A stretch of DNA of 64,000 nt from an uncultured Acetatifactor sp. Its GTDB lineage: Bacteria > Bacillota > Clostridia > Lachnospirales > Lachnospiraceae. Made by a program: the position numbers and the translations under genes. Under the pieces are notes generated by a model. The model was not told the origin of the DNA and did not search any database. It saw only the letters and a list, made by a program, of their open reading frames with translations. Shown piece by piece: positions 35,518-44,259 of the stretch. Location of the stretch: contig CANQBS010000004.1 of assembly GCA_947589075.1 (NCBI GenBank), positions 30,222 to 94,221 on the forward strand, written 5' to 3'. Numbering within the stretch: the first letter of the stretch is position 1; the number at the start of each line of letters is the position of its first letter.

Positions 35518-36798
35518 TTATGAAGACCGCCTTCTTGAGCTGCGCTGCATCCGGTACATTTCCTCCGCTGCCAGGCGGATTTTGGCGACGATATCGCCTT
35601 CTGTTTTCGGAAAACAGAAATATAAGGCTTTATCATTTCCGATATTGACGATATCCCCCAGCTCATACCAGAAAAAATCCGCGCATATGCTGTGGGAGGC
35701 GGTGGGCTTCTGAACATAGTCCAGCGTCCCGTCGCAGTTGGTGAGATGAAAGCCCTCCTGGGAATGGGTCAGCGTGCCGCTGCCGATCTCATAAATGGTT
35801 TTGCTGTCCACCAGCATAAAGATATCCACGGGGATATTTATATGGTAGTTTCCTTCTGCCAATTCTTTGCCTACGCATTCCCGTTCCCAACGATACCAGT
35901 TCGGAATATGGGAGAATTCAGTGCGTCCATTTTGTGCTTTCAGGAAACCGGTCTCGGTCAGTTCATATGTTTTCCCGCACTGCCCGCAGCGCAGTGAAGT
36001 TCCCTTGCCCAGCATTTTACCCTCCGCAAGACAGTTGGGACACTTATAAAGCACTTTATTCAGACCGTCTGCCCGGAAAGGTTCGGCAATACGGATCTGA
36101 TTTTCCTGCTGCCAGCGGAATTGATCGAAGGAGAAGCTCTTCTGCAGGATCTCATTCAATTCAGTAACGCTCTTTGCCGCGATCTCTTCGGGAGAAAGAA
36201 GATATTCCACATGGGCTTCCACATTTACTTTGCGCAGCTGCAGGCCATTGTAAAGAGGATCTCTCAAAAAAGCGCCGTAGGTGGTGATCATGACCACAGG
36301 AACCTTCAGGAGCTTCAGGCATTTCCCCAGGGAATCAGGCAGAGTGGTGGCAGTGCCGTCAAAGGTATATCCCGCCTCCGGATACATGAGTACAGAACTT
36401 TTCAAGTCCTTCAGCACATAGATCATATCTTTGATCAGAGTCATTTCGCTTACAAATTTTCTGGTGGGAATACAGCCGATCTGCTCCAACAGCCATTTCT
36501 TTCCCACCAGGGCATCCATGGTGCATACAATGTGATAGGGTCTGTCCTTTAAAAGGACGGCCGCTATTTTCAGATCCAGGAAGCTTGAATGGTTCATGAG
36601 AAAAAGGCAGGGCTCCCTGTCCCCAAGCCGTTCCATTCCTTCTTGATAGCTCTGAAAATGAACCTCTCGAAGCTCCGGTAAGCTGAGGAGAGAAATCAGT
36701 TTCCGGAACAGGGGGGTCTGGGGTCTGGGCTTCCTGTAAGGTTCGCGGGGCAGACTCATAACTTCCTCGTAGGTTTTGTGGACGGTTTTGATCTTCAT
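35518..36798 (-). CDS. Lysophospholipid acyltransferase-family protein with a zinc ribbon
   Basis: A 426-aa protein. Residues 60-220 form a PlsC-type acyltransferase domain: the catalytic NHSSFLD (HX4D, about 69-75), the acceptor-binding YPEAGYTFDG, and VPVVMITTYG. A zinc ribbon follows (CPNCLAEGKMLGKGTSLRCGQCGKTYEL, about 255-285), then a domain of about 130 residues without a name. PlsC enzymes place the second acyl chain on glycerol-phosphate in membrane lipids. The extra ribbon and tail are not part of standard PlsC (about 200-260 aa). The upstream flank carries three hairpins. A non-lipid substrate is possible. Confidence 0.82.
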   Translation of the reverse strand: MKIKTVHKTYEEVMSLPREPYRKPRPQTPLFRKLISLLSLPELREVHFQSYQEGMERLGDREPCLFLMNHSSFLDLKIAAVLLKDRPYHIVCTMDALVGKKWLLEQIGCIPTRKFVSEMTLIKDMIYVLKDLKSSVLMYPEAGYTFDGTATTLPDSLGKCLKLLKVPVVMITTYGAFLRDPLYNGLQLRKVNVEAHVEYLLSPEEIAAKSVTELNEILQKSFSFDQFRWQQENQIRIAEPFRADGLNKVLYKCPNCLAEGKMLGKGTSLRCGQCGKTYELTETGFLKAQNGRTEFSHIPNWYRWERECVGKELAEGNYHINIPVDIFMLVDSKTIYEIGSGTLTHSQEGFHLTNCDGTLDYVQKPTASHSICADFFWYELGDIVNIGNDKALYFCFPKTEGDIVAKIRLAAEEMYRMQRSSRRRSS

Positions 36799-36856
36799 AG
36801 GGATACCTCACTGTGGGGAAGGGTCACGTTTCCAGAGCCGGAAAGCAGGGTACAAT

Positions 36857-36915
36857 CCGCCGCATGAGCGGCGGCAAGCCGATGAAAGCGGCTTGAATTC
36901 TGCGTCAGCAGAATT
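36857..36915. repeat. Three consecutive hairpins upstream of the acyltransferase gene
   Basis: CCGCCGC-ATGA-GCGGCGG, AAGCCG-ATGAAAG-CGGCTT and GAATTCTGC-GTCA-GCAGAATT stand head to tail with one or no base between. The last is followed by ATTGT on the plus strand. They may be an intergenic repeat or a leader structure for the minus-strand gene. Confidence 0.6.
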
Positions 36916-37002
36916 ATTGTACCACAAATATTCGCATAAATCACTCTTTTTTTAACAAAAAGTAAAAAAATGTCGTTTTAGCGCGTTATGTTCATATTCG
37001 TT

Positions 37003-37031
37003 TTGCATTCAGAAAGAAATTATGGTACAAT
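37003..37031 (+). promoter_or_regulatory. Sigma-A promoter with extended -10
   Basis: TTGCAT, a 17-bp spacer and TACAAT preceded by TGG. It is the likely promoter for the TPR remnant and the M48 peptidase gene downstream. Confidence 0.65.
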
Positions 37032-37144
37032 GTCGGCAGGAAGAGCATGGAAAATGAAACATAACGTTTTGATCAGTTTTTCTTTTCAGGACCACGCTCA
37101 ACCTCAGGGAGATCTGCGCTATGATCTGTATGGCGTAGAATATA

Positions 37145-37354
37145 TTGACGCAACCGTGCCTTCCATTTTTCCCGCAGAACAGCGATTACATTTTAAATAC
37201 CTGCGTAATGCTTGCTGAGTGTCATGAAAAACTGGGTCAGGGGGAGGAGGCGTATCCTCTTTGGGAAACCGCCGGAAAGATCGCGGAGGCGATCCTGGTG
37301 AAAAACCACCCCGCCACAGAAAAGATCCGCAGCCACATTGCCGGCAGATTTTAG
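37145..37354 (+). pseudogene. TPR-protein C-terminal fragment
   Basis: About 50 residues (ECHEKLGQGEEAYPLWETAGKIAEAILVKNHPATEKI) resemble a kinesin-light-chain-type TPR unit (x-A-x-x-L-[YW]-x-x-A...HP-x-T). There is no good start or ribosome site. Codons in another frame just upstream (37034-37218) may be the rest of the same broken gene. It is probably a remnant, but a small real gene cannot be excluded. Confidence 0.4.
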
Positions 37355-37373
37355 AGCAGAGGAGAGCTTATTT

Positions 37374-38603
37374 ATGAATTATAAGGTTCTGGCTTTGATT
37401 TTGTTATGTCTTGTGTTCGGCTATCAGATGTTCCTGCAGGTGGTCAGCTATCTGGCGCAGAACAATCCGGTGCCGGAAAATGTTAAGGATCTCTATGATG
37501 CGGAAACCTATGGAAAATGGAAGGCATATCACAGGGAGACCTGCGGCATAGGGATCATTTCCCTGATCGCTTCTTTTCTCCTTTACCTCGTGCTGCTGTT
37601 TTCCGGTCTGCTGCCTTACCTGGTATTCTCAGAGAATCCCTACCTGTCCATGATCTCGGTGCTGGTGGTCTTCTTAAGCCTGGACGCCCTGGTGGGCGGA
37701 ATATTCAGCTACATCTATTCTATGAAAATAGATGAGAAATATGGCTTCAATAAGATGACTCTGAGGACGTTCTTTGCGGATCAGGTCAAATCCTGGCTGG
37801 TATCCGTTCTGATGATGGCGGGCCTCACCAGCCTGTTTATCCTGATCTATGAAAAGATGGGAGACTGGATCCTGGTGTTGTTTTCCGGCGTAATGATCGC
37901 CTTCCTGTTTATCGTCATGTTCCTGTATCCCTTCTTTTCCAGGCTGTACAATAAGTTCACGCCGTTAGAGGAGGGAGAGTTGCGGGAGAAGCTCACCGCC
38001 TTATTGGAGAAGAACGGTTACCATGTGAAGGAAATCCAGGTGATGGACGCCTCGAAGCGTACCACGAAGTCCAACGCTTATTTTTCCGGTTATGGAAAGA
38101 CCAAGACCATTGTATTGTACGACACGCTGCTGGAGTCCATGTCTACGGAGGAGATCGTGGCGGTGTTTGCCCACGAGCTTGGGCACGGTCTCCATAAAGA
38201 CATGATCAAAAACAGCTTCTTAAGTATCCTGCAGATGGTTCTCCTGGTGGTGCTGGCCTGGCTGACAGTCAGGACGGAAAGGATTTATACGGATTTCGGG
38301 TTCGCGGCGCGCAATTATGGTCTGGCCCTGATCCTGGTGATGCTGGCCCTGCTGCCCCTTTTAGATCCGGTTTTCTCCTATGTGGTGGGTCTGGTTTCCA
38401 GAAGGGCGGAGTACCGGGCGGATGAGCAGGCCGTCAGGGAGGGCTATGGGGATGCCCTGGTTTCGGCTCTGAAAAAATTGTCAAAGGACAGCCTTGCGGA
38501 TCTGTCCCCTTCCCCTATTGAAGTGGCTCTTACCTATTCCCACCCGCCCATCAGCCAGAGGATCGCTGCCATCCAGGCTCTCCAGGAAAAGGCGGATCGG
38601 TGA
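37374..38603 (+). CDS. M48-family (Ste24-like) membrane zinc metalloprotease
   Basis: A 409-aa membrane protein. The N-terminal Peptidase_M48_N region ([25 protein letters not shown]) and four to five membrane segments precede the zinc motif HELGH (about residue 267), with a second acidic ligand in [12 protein letters not shown]. The end [14 protein letters not shown] is typical of CAAX prenyl protease 1-like enzymes. Bacterial members help in membrane protein quality control. The ATG at 37374 has an AGAGGAGAG site; an upstream in-frame start adds an unrelated stretch. It is followed 49 bp later by xpt. Confidence 0.92.
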   Translation: MNYKVLALILLCLVFGYQMFLQVVSYLAQNNPVPENVKDLYDAETYGKWKAYHRETCGIGIISLIASFLLYLVLLFSGLLPYLVFSENPYLSMISVLVVFLSLDALVGGIFSYIYSMKIDEKYGFNKMTLRTFFADQVKSWLVSVLMMAGLTSLFILIYEKMGDWILVLFSGVMIAFLFIVMFLYPFFSRLYNKFTPLEEGELREKLTALLEKNGYHVKEIQVMDASKRTTKSNAYFSGYGKTKTIVLYDTLLESMSTEEIVAVFAHELGHGLHKDMIKNSFLSILQMVLLVVLAWLTVRTERIYTDFGFAARNYGLALILVMLALLPLLDPVFSYVVGLVSRRAEYRADEQAVREGYGDALVSALKKLSKDSLADLSPSPIEVALTYSHPPISQRIAAIQALQEKADR

Positions 38604-38652
38604 AAACACACAGCTGCATAAAAAATCACAAAAGAAAAGAGGGCGCAGTCAA

Positions 38653-39225
38653 ATGAAAATGTTGGAAGAACGTATCAGAAAGGATGGAATTGTCCGGGAG
38701 GGAAATGTGCTTAAGGTGGACAGCTTCATCAATCATCAGATGGACATCGGTCTGTTTGAGGAAATGGCGAAGGAATGGAAACGGCTTTTTGCCGGAAAGC
38801 CCATCAACAAGATCCTGACCATCGAGGCCAGCGGCATCGGTATTGCGGCAATAGCGGCCAGGGAGTTCGGGGTGCCTGTAGTGTTTGCCAAAAAGTCCAT
38901 GAGCATCAATCTGGATCAGGACAATTACCGCACCCAGATCCAGTCCTATACCCACGGAAAGATTTATGAGGTGATCGTTTCCAAAAAGTTCCTTACGAAG
39001 GAGGATCATATTCTGATCATCGATGATTTCCTCGCCAACGGCTGCGCCCTGATGGGGCTGCTGGATCTGGTAAGATCCGCGGGGGCGGCGGTAGAAGGCA
39101 TCGGCATCGCCATTGAAAAAGGATTCCAGAGGGGCGGGGAGCTGATCCGGAAGCAGGGCATTCAGCTGGAATCCCTGGCCATCGTGGAATCCATGAATGA
39201 AAACGGGGAGATTGTTTTCCGCTGA
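38653..39225 (+). CDS. xpt: Xanthine phosphoribosyltransferase
   Basis: A 190-aa purine salvage enzyme that turns xanthine and PRPP into [22 protein letters not shown] and the PRPP-binding loop [11 protein letters not shown] (about 120-130) match Xpt, as do [14 protein letters not shown] and KGFQRGG. The length equals the B. subtilis enzyme (194 aa). There is no room for a purine riboswitch in the 49-bp gap, so it is likely transcribed with the protease gene before it. Two nearby ATG codons (38653 and 38659) are possible starts; the AGAGGGCG site favours the first. Confidence 0.94.
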   Translation: MKMLEERIRKDGIVREGNVLKVDSFINHQMDIGLFEEMAKEWKRLFAGKPINKILTIEASGIGIAAIAAREFGVPVVFAKKSMSINLDQDNYRTQIQSYTHGKIYEVIVSKKFLTKEDHILIIDDFLANGCALMGLLDLVRSAGAAVEGIGIAIEKGFQRGGELIRKQGIQLESLAIVESMNENGEIVFR

Positions 39226-39308
39226 AGAGGCTTGAACTAAAAACGTATATGATATTGGTGGGAATGGTACGGCAGCAGCCTGAAATGACGTGAATAAAGG
39301 AGATCACC

Positions 39309-40409
39309 ATGTCGCAGTCACTGGATACAAAAACAAAAAATCATCGCCTGGTGGGCCTGGATTTATTTCGGATCCTGGCAGCCTTTGTCATTTTTCTATT
39401 CCATTCCGGCAGGGTGGCCTGCGAATATTGGGGAATATATGGATTTGTAAAGATGGGGCCTATCTTTATGACAGGTTTTTTCCTGCTGTCGGGCTTTTCC
39501 CTGTATTATTCCTACCAGACAGCGGATATGACGAAACTGGATGCCATTAAGCTTTTTTATAAGAAAAGGTTTGCGAGTATCATGCCCGTGTATTGGTTCC
39601 TTGGCGTCCTCTATATTCTTTTCCTGGGAACGGAAAGCATACTGCAGAATATCGTGCTGCTGCCCACGGAGCTGGTGGGGCTCCAGGCGGCGTTCAGCTC
39701 CTTATACCTTTATTCCCATAACAGTGCCACCTGGTTTATTTCGTGCATTCTGTTCTGTTATCTGATCTTTCCTTTTCTGCTGGAATGTGTAAAACAGATG
39801 AGCGCCCGCGCAAGATTGATGCTCATGATGTTTGCAGGAGCCTTTTTGCTATATTCGCCCTTTGTGGTCAATATGTTTGAACAGTTGTCCACCTATGCCA
39901 ATCCGGTCTTCCGCCTGATGGAGTTTTTTATCGGAATGATTCTGGCTTCTTTTGCGGAGGAAATGCAGGGGCGCGCAGCCATAAGGAGGGTTTTGTCCAG
40001 CAAAATAGTGCTCCTTCTGGAACTCGCGGCTTTGGTAGAAGGAGTGAAACTGTTTTATGGGCTGGGGATCGGGATCGGGGATTACATGTTATACAGCTGG
40101 ATCGCCCTGCCGATTTTCTGCCTGATGTTATTCGGTCTGGCTCAGGCCAGTTTCCCTGTACTGGAGAAATCGAAAACAATAAGATATCTCAGCAGCATTT
40201 CTTACGTCTTTTTCCTGGCACAGTTTTTTACATGGCCTGTTACCGGAAAAATTGTGGAGATCACAGGTTATAACAGCACCCTTTTCAAGTGCACGGTGTC
40301 TTTGGCGATCTGCCTGGCGATTTCCGTTCTGATGTATGAGGCGGTTGAAAAACCCTGCAGGAGATTTCTGCTTCGCTTTCCCAAAGAACCGGAAAAAACA
40401 GGGAAATAA
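39309..40409 (+). CDS. Acyltransferase family 3 membrane protein (OafA/YrhL-like)
   Basis: A 366-aa protein with about ten membrane segments. The N-terminus NHRLVGLDLFRILAAFVIFLFHSG and the later loop RFASIMPVYWFLGV mark acyltransferase family 3, which O-acylates surface sugars or peptidoglycan. The SGNH esterase domain found in some OafA proteins is absent. An AAAGGAGATC site precedes the ATG. It stands between xpt and the queuosine group. Its acceptor cannot be inferred. Confidence 0.88.
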   Translation: MSQSLDTKTKNHRLVGLDLFRILAAFVIFLFHSGRVACEYWGIYGFVKMGPIFMTGFFLLSGFSLYYSYQTADMTKLDAIKLFYKKRFASIMPVYWFLGVLYILFLGTESILQNIVLLPTELVGLQAAFSSLYLYSHNSATWFISCILFCYLIFPFLLECVKQMSARARLMLMMFAGAFLLYSPFVVNMFEQLSTYANPVFRLMEFFIGMILASFAEEMQGRAAIRRVLSSKIVLLLELAALVEGVKLFYGLGIGIGDYMLYSWIALPIFCLMLFGLAQASFPVLEKSKTIRYLSSISYVFFLAQFFTWPVTGKIVEITGYNSTLFKCTVSLAICLAISVLMYEAVEKPCRRFLLRFPKEPEKTGK

Positions 40410-40471
40410 ATTCCTTGCTTTTTTGAATGAGATATTATAAGATACTTCTGTAAGCAGCTCCAATATGGAAT

Positions 40472-40510
40472 GGACAGTTCGAGACCATCCTGTCATGAAA
40501 AAAAACTAGG
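40472..40510 (+). promoter_or_regulatory. Probable preQ1-I riboswitch upstream of queT
   Basis: GACAG (40473-40477) pairs with CTGTC (40490-40494) around the loop TTCGAGACCATC. It is followed by an A-rich tail ending ACTAGG. This matches the preQ1-I class layout: a five-base P1, a loop opening UUC, and a tail of A residues ending in a short P2 strand. The element lies 88 bases before queT, a queuosine-precursor transporter gene and a known target of this class. No textbook terminator is seen between them. Confidence 0.72.
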
Positions 40511-40597
40511 GACAATCAGGAAACAGCGAAGGGAAGTTCTCTGAAAAGTACTGCTGATAACCGTAAAGATTGTTGTGTTTCCAATGGAGGTGGATAT

Positions 40598-41077
40598 ATG
40601 GTAAATGAAACTATGAATAAGGTGCAGAAGCTGACGCTTTCTGCAATGGTGATCGCCCTTTATGTTGTTGTGATGTACGTTACCCAGGTCTTTGCATCCG
40701 GGGCTCATCAGATTCGTATCGCTACAGCGATGTATGCGCTTTCTTACCTGTTCCCGTTCCTGATTCTTCCCATGGGTCTTTCCAATTTCATATCGAATCT
40801 GTTATTTGGGCTGGGACCTCTTGATATGGTGGGGGGCTGTATTGTAGGGATCGTAACAGCGTCCCTGATCGTGGGGATCAAAAGGCTTAAGTGGAACAAA
40901 TGGTTTATTGTGCTGCCGATTATTTTTGTTCCGGGATTAGGGGTATCCACCTGGCTGTCTTATCTTTTGCACATGCCCTACCCGCTGATGGCCCTGAACC
41001 TCTGTGTGGGACAGGTCATTCCCGCAGTCTGCGGCGTGCTTCTGGTCAAGGTTCTGGAAAGGGTGCTGAGAGCATAG
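40598..41077 (+). CDS. queT: Queuosine precursor ECF transporter S component
   Basis: A 159-aa protein with five or six membrane segments. [54 protein letters not shown] matches the QueT family of substrate-binding ECF components, which take up preQ1 or a related precursor with the shared EcfA/A'/T module. A GGAGGTGG site precedes the ATG. A preQ1-I-like riboswitch upstream and queF and queC downstream agree with the role. The EcfAAT genes are not in the window. Confidence 0.9.
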   Translation: MVNETMNKVQKLTLSAMVIALYVVVMYVTQVFASGAHQIRIATAMYALSYLFPFLILPMGLSNFISNLLFGLGPLDMVGGCIVGIVTASLIVGIKRLKWNKWFIVLPIIFVPGLGVSTWLSYLLHMPYPLMALNLCVGQVIPAVCGVLLVKVLERVLRA

Positions 41078-41120
41078 AGCTGCCGGACCGGAGGGGAAAA
41101 CACCGGAACCTGAAAAGGTT

Positions 41121-41230
41121 GCAAGGAAAAGACAGCAGGGAAACGCTGCAGGGAAAAGACTGCAAGGAAAAAGCTACAGAGAAACGCCGCAGGGAAAAGG
41201 CAGCAGGGAAAAAGCTGCAGGGAAGAGACC
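41121..41230 (+). repeat. Eight purine-rich tandem repeats between queT and queF
   Basis: Eight units of 13-14 bp on the pattern GCAGGGAAAAGNCT follow one another with scattered changes. Each unit contains an AGGGA element like a ribosome site. The array ends about 55 bp before queF. Its units contain no obvious hairpins. Confidence 0.8.
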
Positions 41231-41286
41231 GGAAACAGAAAATCCGGAAGGAAATAGTTCAGGAAGAGAAAAGGAGAGAAACGAAT

Positions 41287-41784
41287 ATGGGCGGAAGAAC
41301 ACAGGAGGAATTGGAGGGCGTGACGCTTTTGGGCAGCAGGGGAACGAAATATCCTACGGATTATGCGCCCCAGGTGCTGGAGACTTTTCCAAACAAGCAT
41401 CCGGAAAACGATTATTTTGTAAAATTTAACTGTCCGGAATTCACCAGTCTGTGTCCGATGACCGGGCAGCCGGATTTTGCGGCAATTACCATCTCTTATG
41501 TGCCGGGAGAGCGGATGGTGGAAAGCAAGTCTTTAAAGCTGTATCTGTTCAGCTTCCGCAATCATGGGGATTTTCACGAGGACTGCGTGAACATTATCAT
41601 GAAGGATCTGATCAGGCTCATGGATCCCAAGTATATTGAGGTCTGGGGAAAGTTTACTCCCAGAGGAGGCATATCCATCGATCCTTACTGCAATTACGGC
41701 AGACCGGGGACAAAGTGGGAGGAGATCGCCTTTGACCGTCTGGCGCATCACGATATGTATCCGGAGAAGGTGGATAACAGATAG
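41287..41784 (+). CDS. queF: NADPH-dependent 7-cyano-7-deazaguanine reductase (preQ1 synthase)
   Basis: A 165-aa single-domain QueF of the YkvM type. The catalytic cysteine is C56 in [15 protein letters not shown], with the aspartate D63. [25 protein letters not shown] is the family signature. It reduces preQ0 to preQ1, the base inserted into tRNA by Tgt. The ATG at 41287 has an AGGAGAGAA site; the longer in-frame upstream start runs through the tandem-repeat array and is not credible. It lies in a queT-queF-queC group without queD or queE. Confidence 0.94.
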   Translation: MGGRTQEELEGVTLLGSRGTKYPTDYAPQVLETFPNKHPENDYFVKFNCPEFTSLCPMTGQPDFAAITISYVPGERMVESKSLKLYLFSFRNHGDFHEDCVNIIMKDLIRLMDPKYIEVWGKFTPRGGISIDPYCNYGRPGTKWEEIAFDRLAHHDMYPEKVDNR

Positions 41785-41789
41785 CGGGG

Positions 41790-41897
41790 AATGTACCCTG
41801 AGAGGACAGAACAGGGAACCGGAGAAATGTACTCTGAGACGGTAAGACAGGGAACCGGAGAAATGTACTCTGAGGCGGTAAGGCAGGGAACTGGAGG
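41790..41897 (+). repeat. Three 36-bp tandem repeats between queF and queC
   Basis: Units begin at 41790, 41826 and 41862 (AATGTACTCTGAG...CAGGGAACCGGAGA), with few differences; a fourth, diverged unit follows near 41931. Each ends in GGAGA or GGAGG, and the last copy supplies the queC ribosome site. They lie entirely between the two genes. Confidence 0.85.
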
Positions 41898-41973
41898 AGG
41901 ATAGCGGCAGAGCGGAAAATTTGGGAGTATACCTCGAAATGACAGGACAGAAAACTGGAGGAGGATTCAGAAG

Positions 41974-42663
41974 ATGGCTGCAGAGAAAGCGATGATTTTG
42001 TTCAGCGGAGGCGTGGACAGCACCACTTGTCTTGCCCTGGCCATAGAGCGGTATGGGAAGGAGAATGTGATTCCCCTGTCCATCCGATATGGGCAGAAGC
42101 ATATGAAGGAAGTGGAGGCTGCGGAAAGAGTTCTGGAATATTATGGAATCAAAGGAATGGAGCTGGATCTGACGCCCATCTTCGCAGAAAGCGACTGTTC
42201 CCTTTTGACCCATTCTGAAGAGGCGATTCCTGAGGGATCTTACGAGGAGCAGTTAAAGACCAGAAAGGGAGCTCCGGTAACCACTTATGTGCCCTTCCGC
42301 AATGGTCTGTTTCTGGCGTCGGCAGCGAGTCTTGCTCTTTCTAAGGGCTGCAGCGTGATCTATTATGGAGCCCACCAGGATGATGCGGCGGGAAACGCTT
42401 ATCCGGACTGCAGTCAGGAGTTCTGCAGCGCCATGAATGCCGCTGTGTATGAAGGCAGCGGAAGAGCCCTTCGGATCGAGGCGCCTTTTATCAATCAGAA
42501 TAAGGCCCAGGTGGTAAAGGAGGGGCTTCGGCTTGGAGTGCCTTATGCCCTGACCTGGAGCTGTTATGAGGGTCAGGATAAGCCCTGCGGAAGGTGCGGT
42601 ACCTGTATTGACCGGAAAAAGGCCTTTGAGGAGAACGGGGTGAAGGATCCGCTGGAAGGCTGA
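41974..42663 (+). CDS. queC: 7-cyano-7-deazaguanine synthase
   Basis: A 229-aa ATP-dependent enzyme that makes preQ0 from carboxy-deazaguanine. The PP-loop SGGVDS is at residues 11-16, YGAHQDDAAGNAYPDCSQEFC is the family core, and zinc cysteines stand in CGRCGTCIDRKKAF. The length is normal. A GGAGGATTC site precedes the ATG. Its stop codon lies inside a 24-bp direct repeat that reappears at the end of the following AlbA_2 gene, so the neighbourhood downstream has been changed by insertion. Confidence 0.95.
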   Translation: MAAEKAMILFSGGVDSTTCLALAIERYGKENVIPLSIRYGQKHMKEVEAAERVLEYYGIKGMELDLTPIFAESDCSLLTHSEEAIPEGSYEEQLKTRKGAPVTTYVPFRNGLFLASAASLALSKGCSVIYYGAHQDDAAGNAYPDCSQEFCSAMNAAVYEGSGRALRIEAPFINQNKAQVVKEGLRLGVPYALTWSCYEGQDKPCGRCGTCIDRKKAFEENGVKDPLEG

Positions 42664-42681
42664 AGGCGCGAATCGTAACCG
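42658..42681. repeat. 24-bp direct repeat, left copy (overlaps the queC stop)
   Basis: The 24 bases starting GGCTGAAGGC recur exactly at 44200-44223, near the 3' end of the AlbA_2 gene. The TGA in the repeat is the queC stop. The two copies bound a 1542-bp unit that holds the whole start and most of that gene. Confidence 0.9.
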
Positions 42682-42766
42682 GAGGTTTGAACGGCCCTGA
42701 AACTATTTTGGCATGATGAGAGAAAATCATTTTGCTCGCTGCAATATAAAGTGAGGTGAGGACAGA

Positions 42767-44242
42767 ATGTTGGATTTTGAAAATCTTGAAAAGTACAGGG
42801 AAAATAATCGTATTGAGGCAAAAAAAGCTCTGGGCGGTCTGCCCCATAGTATATGGGAAACGTATTCGGCATTTGCCAATACCTTAGGTGGGATTCTTCT
42901 CCTTGGGGTTGAGGAAAGAGAGGATAAAACCCTGCATTCTGTGAATATTCCGGAACCGGAAAAAATGATAAAAGAATTTTGGGATATCGTTAACAATCCG
43001 AATAAGGTTAGCGTGAATCTCCTCACAAATAAAGATGTGTCAATACAGCAGGTCGATGGCAATAATATCATTGTTATTTCGATTCCCCGCGCCCACAGAA
43101 TTGATCGTCCTGTTTATGTAGAGGGAAATCCCATGTCCGGAACCTATCGCCGGAATGGGGAGGGGGATTACAGGTGTACTAAGGAGGAAGTGTTCGCCAT
43201 GACGAGGGATGCTTCTGTGAAAACGCAGGACATGCAGGTGCTGGAGGAAATGAGTACAGATGTGTTTCATTATGACAGTGTTCATAGTTATCGCATCCGA
43301 ATGAAATATGCCAGACCGGGTCATGTATGGGAGGACTTGGAAGATATAGATTTTTTATTTAGGCTGGGAGCCGTCGGCAGAGGATCGGACGGCAGATTTC
43401 ATCCAACTGCTGCCGGACTCTTAATGTTTGGAAACGAATATGAAATTGTTCGGGAATATCCATTTTATTTCCTTGATTATCAGGAGCAAATGGATTCCTT
43501 GGAACGCTGGACAAGTCGGATCGTTTCATCTTCCGGTGACTGGAGCGGAAACTTGTATGATTTTTATTTTCGCGTATACAATCGGATCGCACAGGATATC
43601 AAGGTTCCTTTTCGTATTGAGAATGGAAACAGAATAGATGATTCGCCTGTGCATACTGCTTTGCGGGAAGCGCTCGCAAATTGCCTGGTCAATGCAGATT
43701 ATTACGGTCGTCAGGGATTGGTAATTATTCGGAGGCTTGACCAAATCACATTTTCTAATCCGGGGGCTTTTCGGATTGGGATTGACGAAGCGAAGAGCGG
43801 AGGAGTTTCAGATCCGAGGAACAGCGCCATATTAAAAATGTTTAATTTGATCGATATCGGAGAGCGTGCTGGAAGCGGGATTCCGAATATTTATCGCGTA
43901 TGGGAAAATGAAGGCTGGGGAGAACCGGTTTTTGTTGAAAGATTTGAGCCGGAAAGGATAACTCTGTTTTTATCTATGAGGCAGGATAAAAAATCGTCGA
44001 CAAAAATCGGCGATAAAAAATCGGCGATAAAAAATCGTCGACAAAAATCGGCGATAAATGAGGGAGTTAAGATGCAGATCATTGAGTTCCTTACTGCTGA
44101 AAGGGAAGCAAAGACCTCAGAAATTGCGGATCATGTGGGACTAAAAGCCTCCAGAACACGGGATTATCTGAGGGAGCTGATGATAGAGGATGTTATTGTG
44201 GCTGAAGGCGCGAATCGTAACCGAAAATATCGTTTAAAATAA
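42767..44242 (+). CDS. AlbA_2 / HATPase_c_4 / winged-helix protein (intact)
   Basis: A 491-aa protein. Residues 8-130 carry a Schlafen-type AlbA_2 domain (YRENNRIEAKKALGGLPHSIWETYSAFANTLGGILLLGV). About 290-390 is a GHKL-like ATPase region (ALREALANCLVNADYYGRQGLVII, FNLIDIGERAGSGIPNIYRVW). A lysine-rich linker with repeats (KKSAIKN type) leads to a C-terminal winged helix (TSEIADHVGLKASRTRDYLREL). The family is annotated as putative ATP-dependent regulators and is common in defence islands. This is the only undamaged one of five copies here. A GTGAGGTGAGG site precedes the ATG. It sits between queC and gpmI and is bounded by a 24-bp direct repeat. Confidence 0.87.
   Translation: MLDFENLEKYRENNRIEAKKALGGLPHSIWETYSAFANTLGGILLLGVEEREDKTLHSVNIPEPEKMIKEFWDIVNNPNKVSVNLLTNKDVSIQQVDGNNIIVISIPRAHRIDRPVYVEGNPMSGTYRRNGEGDYRCTKEEVFAMTRDASVKTQDMQVLEEMSTDVFHYDSVHSYRIRMKYARPGHVWEDLEDIDFLFRLGAVGRGSDGRFHPTAAGLLMFGNEYEIVREYPFYFLDYQEQMDSLERWTSRIVSSSGDWSGNLYDFYFRVYNRIAQDIKVPFRIENGNRIDDSPVHTALREALANCLVNADYYGRQGLVIIRRLDQITFSNPGAFRIGIDEAKSGGVSDPRNSAILKMFNLIDIGERAGSGIPNIYRVWENEGWGEPVFVERFEPERITLFLSMRQDKKSSTKIGDKKSAIKNRRQKSAINEGVKMQIIEFLTAEREAKTSEIADHVGLKASRTRDYLRELMIEDVIVAEGANRNRKYRLK
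44200..44223. repeat. 24-bp direct repeat, right copy (inside the AlbA_2 gene 3' end)
   Basis: Identical to 42658-42681. Here it encodes AEGANRN near the C-terminus of the AlbA_2 protein. The left copy therefore looks like the end of such a gene, left by insertion or by an earlier tandem copy. Confidence 0.9.
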
Positions 44243-44259
44243 GAAGTAAGGTGGAATTT

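Noticed and set aside
38604..38652. Possible purine riboswitch before xpt
   Set aside because: The gap is 49 bp, too short for the aptamer, and no matching core is seen.
41121..41286. An upstream start that would make QueF 297 residues long
   Set aside because: The extra residues are only translated tandem repeats; QueF has 165 residues as expected from the ATG at 41287.
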